64,000 bases of DNA from Tolypothrix tenuis PCC 7101 (GTDB lineage Bacteria > Cyanobacteriota > Cyanobacteriia > Cyanobacteriales > Nostocaceae): contig NZ_AP018248.1 of the NCBI RefSeq assembly GCF_002368295.1, positions 8,139,974-8,203,973 on the forward strand, in the 5' to 3' direction. Each line of letters opens with the position of its first letter. Position 1 is the first letter of the stretch. A program made the position numbers and the translations under genes. Positions 52,679 to 61,400 of the stretch are shown here, piece after piece. Below the pieces are notes generated by a model. That model searched no databases, was not told where the DNA came from, and saw only the letters and a list, made by a program, of their open reading frames with translations.

Positions 52679-53011
52679 TTAGCAGTAGGATTGGATATCC
52701 TCTCCGCATTTATCTACTAAATAGCATAGTGCGCGAAAACGCAAGCCGACAAATTGATCGTAAAGAGGATTAAGCTTGCACATAGGGGGAATATGAGCAA
52801 TTTTGCGCCCAAACAGCATGATATCGCGCTCAAAGGGGCATTGTGCAGGGATGAGTTTGGCAATAAATTTCGCAACTTTCTGATTGTGAATTTCCAAATT
52901 GTCAAGCCATTGGCGTAATGGTTGCAATAAATCAAATTTAGGATTGTCTTTTTCGCTAAGAGGGCTAATAAAAGCGGAGAAAACAATAGGTTGGTTTGCG
53001 GTTTTAATCAT
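52679..53011 (-). CDS. Mo-dependent nitrogenase C-terminal-domain protein
   Basis: A protein of about 110 residues matching the Mo-nitro_C family (PF06967). FERDIMLFGRKIAHIPPMC and KLNPLYDQFVGLRFRALCYL are the conserved core with Cys residues. The domain was named from its place at the end of some nitrogenase genes, but it mostly occurs as stand-alone cyanobacterial proteins of unknown role. I chose the ATG at 53011 because the frame upstream to 53098 is not family-like. No nif gene is nearby. Confidence 0.82.
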   Translation of the reverse strand: MIKTANQPIVFSAFISPLSEKDNPKFDLLQPLRQWLDNLEIHNQKVAKFIAKLIPAQCPFERDIMLFGRKIAHIPPMCKLNPLYDQFVGLRFRALCYLVDKCGEDIQSYC

Positions 53012-53740
53012 GGTCTTAAGTAAGGTTTTTGCTAGAAATGAACTATTTACCAATTTGCAATTTAACTCGCATCTCGATTTAAGCAATTTACATTGCACTT
53101 GGCAATATAAATTAGCCTAAGTCAACCAATTAAATATGTTTGAGAATTTATTGCCTATGGTGCAACTAATAGATATTTAAACGCACCACCTGCTGCAGAA
53201 CTGTCCAGTTAAATACAAAATAACAAAGAAATTATAAAGATGGTATAGCGAAAAGTTATTAATTCCTTATATTCCACATACCAATCTTATATATCAAATG
53301 TAGATCCGAGTTAGGAAAATGCACAGTATCCTGAGATGTACTTTTGTCTGTATAAGCGCGGTTTTAATCTGACTATAGCCAGATTTCGCTAGGATTATAC
53401 TCTAAGGAATTTGATTTTAAAGGTATCAATATCCAGCAAATTGTTATTTATGTTACAAAAGTATAGAAAAAATTTATCTAAATAACTAGTAAATCAAATT
53501 TTACCCAGTAAAGCCTCATATAAGCTCTCATGATACTTCTAATAATTGGTTAAAACTGAGTTGAATTTTAATTAAAGTTTCAGGCTAAAAGTTAAATTAC
53601 AGGCTCAACATCATATTAGATGTTTAGTACGAGCTAAACAATAAAAGTAAGTTGCAGAAAATAGCACAATTCTCTTCTTCTATGCAATAGATATTTTCAC
53701 AAATTAATTCTGCATTCTCAGAAGTTATTTGTAGGAACTG

Positions 53741-53848
53741 GAGACAGATGGGTAGGTAAGGGCACGGCACCAGTAAGATAATTGGATGTACCACAAGATT
53801 GTAGATGCCGTGCCCCTACAAAGAATTTATTTTTATTTGTCTATTGCA
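53741..53848 (+). mobile_element. MITE-like repeat, family 2, copy B (diverged)
   Basis: It aligns with copy A through GACAGATGGGTAGG, AAGGGCACGGCACCAGTAAG and GATGCCGTGCCCCTACAAAG, with the right end decayed. The inner arms GGGCACGGCA and TGCCGTGCCC are perfect complements here. Confidence 0.65.
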
Positions 53849-53935
53849 ATATCAAGCATATTTATAGCTACAAGCGCGCATAATCAATCGAGCATAGGGT
53901 ATTTGTCGCTTTGCACCCTCTGCCCAATTTCTTCT

Positions 53936-54049
53936 AAATACGGTTCGGTTAAGAATTTTTCGTCAGGATTTTGGGTTTGTGGAGACGCGATAAATCGCGT
54001 CTCTACAGGATTTAAACGTCAATTGATTGATATTAACCGAACTGTATTG
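53936..54049. mobile_element. MITE-like element related to family 1, palindromic core
   Basis: The left end AATACGGTTCGGTTAA (53937-53952) is inverted to the right end TTAACCGAACTGTATTG (54033-54049). These ends resemble, but are not identical to, those at 28770 and 30870. The interior carries the palindrome AGACGCGATAAATCGCGTCT at 53983-54002. No matching direct repeat is seen at the borders, so it is older or was moved otherwise. Confidence 0.6.
53983..54002. repeat. Palindrome copy inside the element
   Basis: AGACGCGATAAATCGCGTCT, one base from the consensus, in the middle of the element at 53936-54049. Confidence 0.85.
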
Positions 54050-54116
54050 TGCTGACTCTGCTAAGAACTAGAGCAATCTTAAGTAGTTGGTTGGAATTAA
54101 ATATAAGATGGACGTA

Positions 54117-54198
54117 GGTTGGGTTGAGGCACGTAGACGCGCAGCGGCTTCCCGTAGGGTAACCCAACACCCGCATGGGTTACGCTATCGCTAACCCA
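54117..54198. repeat. Two hairpin repeats, one with a nested insertion
   Basis: GGTTGGGTTGA and AACCCAACAC are separated by about 32 bases (CGTAGACGCGCAGCGG, CTTCCCGTAGGG) that are not in the related repeat at 48299. TGGGTTA and TAACCCA around CGCTATCGC follow at 54176-54198. Confidence 0.65.
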
Positions 54199-54224
54199 TC
54201 CTACAAATAATTATGCCTCCCTAC

Positions 54225-54656
54225 TTATAAATAATTGAAAAATTCCGTCGGTACTAGTGTTAATTCGCCTGATTTGAACCGTTCAATATTAATCCAAAGT
54301 GCCCGATGTTTATGGTTTGGGGACTCAGAAAAGAAGAGGCTCTCTAATTGATAAAATTTAGAATCGGCAAAATCACATTGATAAAGTTGAATAATTTCGT
54401 GTCCTTGCCTGCCATTAAATATAAATAGGTTCTCTATACAGCCTAAATAGCGAATATTGGTTAATTCTGCTTGAATTTCTTCTTGAAATTCCCTTTTTAG
54501 GGCTATGAGGCTGGTTTCACCAAAATCTACTCCACCGCCTAACGCTCGGTAAAATGTAGACTGCTTGGCGGGATCGTAGCCTTCGGAAACAAATATCCGT
54601 TCACCATCGCGAATTAATCCCAAGGCTAGTACCCGAATTTCTCCTGCTTTGCTCAT
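54225..54656 (-). CDS. Nudix hydrolase
   Basis: A 143-residue Nudix protein. The box GX5EX7REXXEE is complete at 41-60 (G41, E47, R55 E56, E59 E60). It hydrolyses a nucleoside diphosphate linked to another moiety; the exact substrate is not predictable. Its start is 17 bases after the stop of the DUF3531 gene on the same strand, so the two are probably cotranscribed. Confidence 0.9.
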   Translation of the reverse strand: MSKAGEIRVLALGLIRDGERIFVSEGYDPAKQSTFYRALGGGVDFGETSLIALKREFQEEIQAELTNIRYLGCIENLFIFNGRQGHEIIQLYQCDFADSKFYQLESLFFSESPNHKHRALWINIERFKSGELTLVPTEFFNYL

Positions 54657-54673
54657 TTTTGTAACTTAAGTCA

Positions 54674-55126
54674 CTAATTATCGTACATAGAGTAAGAGTT
54701 GTTTTCGTTCTCCTCTATGGGCCAATCTTCGTTTTCGCCACCGATATATAATTCCTCAATAGTGACATATTCCTCACTAAGCTGAGTGAGAGCGTTAATT
54801 AAGATATCTAAGGCGATCGCATCACTGGTTCCCAAATCAAACCAACAGCGTCCCCACTCCCCTTCATACTCAAATTCACCCATGTTATGCATCAGCGCCA
54901 GCAAGCTTTTGTCATAACCTTGCTCGTCGTAATTCATGTAACTAATATCCAGTCCTGTGTCTTGCACCTGAAGATTTTCGGCGTTAAAAGCACCCAATTT
55001 ACCTAAATAAAACCAAGAATTGAAAACCTCTTCTATATATTGCCTTTCACGCGCCGAAGGAATCGTGCTAAACCTCAGCCAAATCCATACATCAAAAGGA
55101 TTAAACTCACGAAACTGGATATACAT
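54674..55126 (-). CDS. DUF3531 family protein
   Basis: A 150-residue protein of the DUF3531 family, found in cyanobacteria and plant plastids. The N-terminal FREFNPFDVWIWL block, GAFNAENL and the GEWGRCWFDLGTSDA segment are recognisable. The C-terminal 25 residues are acidic (Glu/Asn). The function is unknown, possibly plastid-type housekeeping. It is upstream of the Nudix gene in the same transcript. Confidence 0.82.
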   Translation of the reverse strand: MYIQFREFNPFDVWIWLRFSTIPSARERQYIEEVFNSWFYLGKLGAFNAENLQVQDTGLDISYMNYDEQGYDKSLLALMHNMGEFEYEGEWGRCWFDLGTSDAIALDILINALTQLSEEYVTIEELYIGGENEDWPIEENENNSYSMYDN

Positions 55127-55176
55127 TGCTGTTATATTTCTCCGTTACAGTTTTCTGAAAATAAGCATATCAGGAT

Positions 55177-55337
55177 TGGGGATTGGGGACTGGGAAAAAG
55201 CAAGGGGGCAGGGTGCAGGGGGCAAGGGGGAAAAAGAACAAATTAAACAACATTCCTCTTACCGATTACCCATTACCGATTACCCATTACTGATTACCCA
55301 TTACCGATTACCCATTACCCAATGCCCCATGCCCATT
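55177..55337. repeat. Short tandem repeat array
   Basis: GATTGGGGACTGGG units, then GCAGGGTGCAGGGGGCAAGG, then about eight ATTACCG/ATTACCC units with TGCCCCATGCCC. It ends three bases before the stop of the TPR gene. Confidence 0.85.
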
Positions 55338-55339
55338 TC

Positions 55340-56272
55340 CTAACTAAAACTCTTCAACCGATTATTCGCATTATTGCGTTCGGATTCGATTTGTTGGACT
55401 AAGCTGGTTGGGAGTTGGGATTTTTTGCTTAAGGCGGTGTCGAAGTTAGCGATCGCTTCTTTAATTAATTCACGGTTGTTGTCTCTTTTTCCTTGGGCGT
55501 GGAGGATTTGGGCTTTGAGATAATATAACTCTGGGTTGTCAGATGTGCCTTTTAAGGCACGGTTGGCGTACTCTAGGGCTTGAGAGTAATTTTTTAAATC
55601 TCGGTAGCCAAGGGCAATCCCCCGATCGGCAAGATATTTAGGCGCAGCATTGTTTTCTAGGCGTTGAATCGCTTCGTCTGGGTTAGAAAAAGGCAGATTA
55701 ACAGCGAGTAGCAAATCCATATAGCCTCTAATGAGGTTTACTTCTGGATCGTTGGCTGAAACTGCTTCTGCTTTGTCTAAATATTGGTAAACTTGCCGCA
55801 AGCGACTTAAGGCTTGTGCTGCACCACCTGCGCCTTCACGGGTGATCATCGTTGCTCCCTCTAGGAAATTCCCTACTGCTGTGTATAAATTACCGCGCAG
55901 GGGGTCTTTCTCTATCAACTTTTGTCCGGTTTCGAGGGTTTTTTTACTGTATGTGTCTAAGGAAGTTAAATCTTTGTTGGCATAGGCTAGAGATGCCTTC
56001 ATAGCATAGGCTAAAGGTTCATTCGGTTCGCTGGATATTGCTTGATTTAAGTAACGTTCTGCTTCTTGATAGTTACCTTTTTGAAAAACCGCTTTAAAAG
56101 CCGCTTCTGTTTTATCCCCAATTTCATGAGGTGCATTACGACGGAAAGGATCGCCAGCCAGCGTGGGGTTCATTCCCAAATTGAATGCGATCGCAGCAGC
56201 AAAAGTTGTCTGAGCAAGCTTAGTGACTCTCGCAAACACAATTGCTTGAGGAGCAGAAAACCATTTTGTCAT
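55340..56272 (-). CDS. TPR-repeat protein
   Basis: A 310-residue protein with a hydrophobic N-terminal segment (about 15-35, possible signal, cleavage near LAGD) and tetratricopeptide repeats in the regions 55-130 and 215-290. Examples are NYQEAERYLNQAISSEPNEPLAY and NYSQALEYANRALKG, split across two repeats. It resembles the cyanobacterial TPR family typified by Sll0314/Alr1548. It is probably a periplasmic or membrane-side scaffold. Confidence 0.78.
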   Translation of the reverse strand: MTKWFSAPQAIVFARVTKLAQTTFAAAIAFNLGMNPTLAGDPFRRNAPHEIGDKTEAAFKAVFQKGNYQEAERYLNQAISSEPNEPLAYAMKASLAYANKDLTSLDTYSKKTLETGQKLIEKDPLRGNLYTAVGNFLEGATMITREGAGGAAQALSRLRQVYQYLDKAEAVSANDPEVNLIRGYMDLLLAVNLPFSNPDEAIQRLENNAAPKYLADRGIALGYRDLKNYSQALEYANRALKGTSDNPELYYLKAQILHAQGKRDNNRELIKEAIANFDTALSKKSQLPTSLVQQIESERNNANNRLKSFS

Positions 56273-56663
56273 TGTAACCCTCAGAATAATTGCGGTTGAA
56301 ATAGTTGTTTATGTTACCTAAAATGCAAAAAAATGATTAATCTGTACTTAGGTTGATTTTTGCCAGCATTGTCTACATAGTTCGACCTCTCTAATTTTTG
56401 CAGGTTCCCATCAAGCTTGTAGCCATTCTTCAGGGGGAAGTTTGCCACAATAGAGAAAAGTAGAAGGTTGGCTTTTGTTTTAGTGTTAAAACTTGAGCTA
56501 GATAGGCTTGTGACTCCTAGTTATAAGTACATGACTCTAGCCGTGAGATTAGGTTTTTAGGCAGGTTATGCGTTATGAATGTTTTGGGAAATTTTTAATT
56601 GCTCTGCGTGTAGTTAAGCGTCATCGATTCAGTTATTCGCCAACTTTTTGGTAATCTTAACAA
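56273..56663. other. Intergenic region between divergent genes, nothing distinctive
   Basis: About 390 bases that must hold the promoters of the TPR gene and the ABC ATPase gene. I see no operator, hairpin or repeat that stands out. Confidence 0.4.
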
Positions 56664-57338
56664 ATGCTCTATCTTAGAAATCTGGTTTATCATCCAACAG
56701 CCAGCCCCACAGCGATTCTCAAAGGAATAAACTTGGAATTAGCACCGCAACAGCTGGGTTTGATTATTGGCCCTAGCGGTTCTGGTAAAAGTACCTTATT
56801 AGAAATTTTATCTGGACTAGCTGAACCTACATCCGGCGCAGTGTTCTGGCGCGAACAAGAACTGATTTCCGAACAGCTACAACAATTAGCTGGGTTAGTA
56901 TTTCAGTTCCCAGAACGGCACTTTTGCGGCGGTACAATATTAGAAGAATTACGCTTAGGGCATCCAGAACTAGGGTCAGAGCGAGTTAGGCAAGCATTAA
57001 GCGAAGTCGGATTAGAGCATTTATCACTGTCAGCATCACCCCATGCATTAAGTGGTGGACAACAGCGACGTTTAGCTTTGGCGGTACAGTTAATTCGCCA
57101 ACCAAATTTATTATTATTAGACGAACCAACAGCCGGGTTAGACTGGTCAATGCGTCGGCAGTTAGTCAGTTTATTGGCAAAGCTAAAAAAAGATTGGACA
57201 TTGTTTGTCGTTACACACGACGCTGGAGATATGTTAGCGATCGCAGATTCTTGTTGGACACTTAACCACGGTGAACTTAAATCTGTCGATCCAGAGGTAT
57301 TGAAAGCTAAAGTTCAAGAACCCCAGCCGGCGGTGTGA
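56664..57338 (+). CDS. ABC transporter ATP-binding protein (ECF/CbiO-like)
   Basis: A 224-residue ABC ATPase with Walker A GPSGSGKST (39-47), Q-loop FQFPERHFCGGTI, signature LSGGQQRR, Walker B LLLLDEP and the H-loop VVTHD. The Q-loop (FPE.H/Q.F..TI.EE) is the form seen in energy-coupling-factor ATPases (EcfA/CbiO). No permease or substrate-binding gene is adjacent, so the partners must be elsewhere. It is followed by rsmG after a repeat array. Confidence 0.85.
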   Translation: MLYLRNLVYHPTASPTAILKGINLELAPQQLGLIIGPSGSGKSTLLEILSGLAEPTSGAVFWREQELISEQLQQLAGLVFQFPERHFCGGTILEELRLGHPELGSERVRQALSEVGLEHLSLSASPHALSGGQQRRLALAVQLIRQPNLLLLDEPTAGLDWSMRRQLVSLLAKLKKDWTLFVVTHDAGDMLAIADSCWTLNHGELKSVDPEVLKAKVQEPQPAV

Positions 57339-57477
57339 TTGGGGATTGGGGACTGGGGATTGGGGACTGGGGACTGGGAAAAGCAAGGGGGCAGGGAGCA
57401 GGGAGCAGGGAGCAGGGGAGAAAAAACAAACACCAAACCCCAAACACCAATTACCCATTACCAATTACCAATTACCT
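57339..57477. repeat. Short tandem repeat array between the ABC gene and rsmG
   Basis: GGGGACTGGGGATT units start directly after the TGA of the ABC gene. AGCAGGG heptamers, CCAAACACC and ATTACCA units then run up to the start of rsmG. Confidence 0.88.
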
Positions 57478-57485
57478 AATGACAA

Positions 57486-58223
57486 ATGACAAACTTATTG
57501 CCCGAAATGGCAGAAATCTGGCAAAAAACTCTCAATTGGCAACCAAATACTCAACAGCAGTTACAATTTCAGCAGCTTTATGAATTAATTCTGGAAGGAA
57601 ATAGCCAGTTCAATTTAACTCGCATTACTGAAGCTGAAGAGTTTTGGGAGAAACATCTTTGGGATTCGCTGCGGGGAATTGCGCCACAGATGCAATTTAT
57701 TGATTCTCTAGCAGCAGGTGCATCTGTGATTGATATTGGTACGGGTGCGGGTTTTCCGGGGATTCCTATTGCGATCGCATCTGCTAATTCTCAAATTACG
57801 CTGCTCGATTCTACTCGCAAAAAAGTTACTTTTATTGAAAAAATCTTGACTACACTGGGTTTGAGTAATGGCAAAACTCTTGTAGGTAGAGTTGAAGAAA
57901 TCGGCCAGCAACGCCAGCACCGACAAAATTATGATGTAGCGACAATCCGCGCTGTTGGGCCTGCTTCTGTCTGTGCGGAATATGCTTTACCATTGCTGAA
58001 AGTTGGGGGTTTAGCAGTTATTTACCGAGGTAATTGGACACAAGAGGAAACTACAGCTTTGCACAATGCTGTCGATCAGTTGGGTGGGGTAATTGCAGTG
58101 ATAGAACAATTTACTACTCCTCTGAGTGATAGTATTCGTCACTGTTTATACCTGCGTAAGGTAGCAGCTACACCAGCCAACTTTCCCCGTGCTGTGGGTG
58201 TACCAACTCAAAAGCCACTTTAG
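57486..58223 (+). CDS. rsmG: 16S rRNA (guanine-527-N7)-methyltransferase
   Basis: RsmG/GidB methylates N7 of G527 in 16S rRNA using S-adenosylmethionine. The 245-residue protein has the SAM-binding motif IDIGTGAGFPG (about 78-88), the family NLTRI and EKHLWDSL blocks at the N-terminus, and RAVGPASVCAEY later. The ATG at 57486 directly follows the repeat array and shows no good ribosome-binding site, and the frame has an alternative ATG nine codons in (MAEIW). Confidence 0.93.
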   Translation: MTNLLPEMAEIWQKTLNWQPNTQQQLQFQQLYELILEGNSQFNLTRITEAEEFWEKHLWDSLRGIAPQMQFIDSLAAGASVIDIGTGAGFPGIPIAIASANSQITLLDSTRKKVTFIEKILTTLGLSNGKTLVGRVEEIGQQRQHRQNYDVATIRAVGPASVCAEYALPLLKVGGLAVIYRGNWTQEETTALHNAVDQLGGVIAVIEQFTTPLSDSIRHCLYLRKVAATPANFPRAVGVPTQKPL

Positions 58224-58312
58224 CCAGTATGTGAGGTAGTCAGCCTTGATGAGGGTTTTAATCCCCATCACAGGCAGTTTCTTTTTCCTTTTCCTCGTTG
58301 AAAATCAAATAT

Positions 58313-58430
58313 AATACCAATTCAAATAATGTTTGCGACAGATAAATTCTTTATAAGGGCACGGCATCCTCAATCTTTTGGCATATCAAATATCTTACTG
58401 GTGCCGTGCCCCTACTCATCTGTCGCATTC
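58313..58430 (-). mobile_element. MITE-like repeat, family 2, copy C
   Basis: It aligns in reverse with copy A along about 118 bases, with only a few differences. Ends are GCGACAGAT (58335-58343) and ATCTGTCGC (58418-58426), a perfect 9-bp inverted repeat, with inner arms GGGCACGGCA and TGCCGTGCCC. It lies between convergent rsmG and the large kinase gene. Confidence 0.78.
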
Positions 58431-58477
58431 TTTTTTCAAAATGGTATAAGTCCTATATTTTCTATTTCTTGTTTTAA

Positions 58478-61400
58478 TTAAAACAAGGGTATTTCTATGA
58501 TAAATTCTGTGCCTTCTCCTACAACTGAGTGACATTTCAACTTACCACTATGGCTTTCCTCAACAATTTGTTTAGCTATAGCCAACCCTAAACCCGTACC
58601 TTTACCCACTGCTTTAGTAGTAAATAAATGGTCAAAGATTTTTTGTTGAATTTCTTCACTCATCCCTTTACCGTTATCTGCAATGATAATTTTAACTAAA
58701 TTATTTTCGACTAAAGTTGTCACAATAATGCGGTTAGGATGAGCTTTGATTTCCTCAAGATTACGTCCGTGATTCGATTCATCTAGTGCATCAATTGCAT
58801 TAGCTAAAATATTCATAAATACCTGATTTAATTGCCCCGGAAAACATTCAACTTGGGGTAAATTAGCGTAGTTAGTGATTACTTCAATCGCGGGACGTTG
58901 TTCGTGAGCTTTCAGACGGTGTTTGAGAATTAAAATTGTGCTATCAATGCCTTCATGAATATTAAATGGTACTTTGTAATCTTTGTCAGCACGGGAGAAA
59001 GTGCGTAGGGAAGTACTGATATTTTTTAGCCTATCGCAAGCCATTGTCATAGAATCGAGCATTTGGGGTAGGTCTTCTATGCTATATTCCAAGTCAATTT
59101 CTACCTCATGGTCGAGGATTTCTTCAGTCTTATCACTTAAAGTTTCTTGATAGAGTTTCAAGTGTTCAATAATATCGGCAAAGGTGGGTTTAGCTTGTTT
59201 AAGACTGGCAGAAATAAAACCTAAAGGATTATTCATTTCGTGGGCGACACCAGCGACTAAGTTACCCAAGGCGGACATTTTTTCACTTTGGACGATTTGT
59301 AATTGGGCTTGTTGTAAGTCTTGTAATGCTTGTTCTAATTCTTGGGATTTTTGCTGTATGGCAAGTTCTGCTTGTTTGCGATCGCTAATATCTCGCATCA
59401 CAACAACCGCACCAACTTTGTTACCCCAAGAATCAAAGATTGCTTGTCCGCTGGCTAACAAACTCCTGCGATCACCCTGCTTTGGTGCAATCACCATTTC
59501 GGCATTTTCGACGATTTCCCCTTGTAAGGCTCGCAACAATGGTATTTTTGTTGTTGATAAAAGTGTCTGTCCATCCCCTTGATAGAGTGAGAAATGTTCT
59601 GCCCATTGTTCTGGTGGTAATGATTTCACTGGTAAGCCATGAAATTCTTCAGTTGCTTTGTTGAATAAAATCAGTTTGCCACTCGCATCACAAACAACAA
59701 TCCCATCGGTAATATTTTCAATAATCGCCTTCAAAAACTCTCGTTCTTTGGCTAGAGAGGCTTCGGTGTGTTGTAATTGTTCTAGTGATGCTTGTAATGA
59801 CTGAGATTTCTCCTGTTCTCGTTCATAAAGTTGGGCATTTTCTAAGGAAATGGCGGCTTGGGTGCAAAGTAAATTGAATAGTTCTACGCGATCGCTCGTA
59901 AACGCCCCTGTCACTAAATTATTTTCTAGATATAAAATCCCTAACAACTTACCTTGATGTAAAATCGGGCTACACAAAATACTCTTAGGTTGCTGACGGA
60001 TAATATAAGGGTCATTGGCTAAGGTGGTATCTGCGGTTGCATCCAATAAGACAACAGTCTGTTGACTATGCTTGACTTTATAAATCAGCTTGTGGGGGAT
60101 ATCTTGGCTATCTGCAATGGAAAGACTTTGCAGCACAACGGGTTTTGTCCCCTGGGTAATTGCACCTTGAATGAGTAAATGATTGTCTTGTTGCAGCATT
60201 AACACGCATTTATCAGCCCCAGCATTTTCAATCACGATTCTCAGTAACGATGAAAGTAGTTTGGACAGTTCGATTTCACCAGAAATAGTTTGAGATGCTG
60301 TGAGAATTGTTTTTAAATCTAGAGTATCTGAGACACTGCTGCTAGAACTGGAAGATGTGACAGTCCCCAAGGCGAAGATAGTTTCATTAGTTGAAACAAC
60401 AGAACGGCTTTGCTGTAATATCGGGGTGAGTAATTGGGGATAGCGTTTTTCTAAGTGGGCGACTTTGGCTTTTGCTCCCCAGCGCGCATAGGCATAGTAA
60501 GCTTCAATCATATATTCTTGAGCTAAACGCTGTTTGCCCCAAGCTAGGTAGAATTTAGCGGCGAGTTCGTTAGCTAGTGCTTCTTCTTGGATGTATTCAT
60601 TGGCTTTAGCTAGAGATATTGCTTGGTCATAGAGTTCACTAGCTTCGGCTTTATGTCCGAAAAAGCGACTTTTTTCTGCCTCTACCAAATCAAACTTATG
60701 CTGGTGATTCATGGGTGCATAGTGCGCCCATAGCTGTAATTGAGTTTGATTTTTTTCCACCCTCTCTAATAGGCTTGATTCTTCACCGGAGAATTGATTT
60801 AATTGTGCTAAAGCAATCAATGAATCATAAAAATAAAAAGCAGGTTCACTAATTTTCCCCGCGCCTCCCATGAAATAGTTTCTACACTCAAGGGCATAAT
60901 TGTTAGCTTGCTCAATTTCCTCAAACAAAAAGCAAAGGGTCAATTTAGATGAATGGAAAACAAATAATCCATAGAAATCATTTGCAGACAGCAGCAAGGG
61001 GAGTAATTCTGTTTCTTGGAGAGCGGAACCAGATAAAATAGTAGGATGCTCTACAAAGCCTAGTAAGTTTAAAATTACTTGCCAATAAATCAAACAATAA
61101 TTAGCTGTTCCCAACTGCTTCAATTGCACTAAAGCATTGTAGTAAGTCTGGGTTTCTCGTTCTAAGGTGGCGAGGGGTTGACCACACCAAAAAGAATATC
61201 TGCAGAAAGTATGACCACTATATCCAGCGTATTCGAGGTTGCCAACGTCTAACCCCAGTGTGTAACTTTCACTCAACAGGGGTAATGTTTCTTTGAGGTG
61301 AGATTTACGATGGAAAATATAACTGCTCAACAGAAATAATACTTCAGGTTTGGTGGTTTTATCATCAAAATTTGATGTTAAATTCAATGATAATTGCCCA

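Larger units (their letters stand above)
53012..54224. other. 1.2-kb intergenic region rich in repeats
   Basis: The first 700 bases (to about 53740) are AT-rich with no gene that I can support. After that come a family-2 MITE-like copy (53741), a family-1-related element with a palindromic core (53936-54049) and hairpin repeats at 54117-54198. Confidence 0.55.

Noticed and set aside
57335..57583. Plus-strand ORF between the ABC ATPase gene and rsmG
   Set aside because: It is translated heptamer repeat sequence running into rsmG in the wrong frame.
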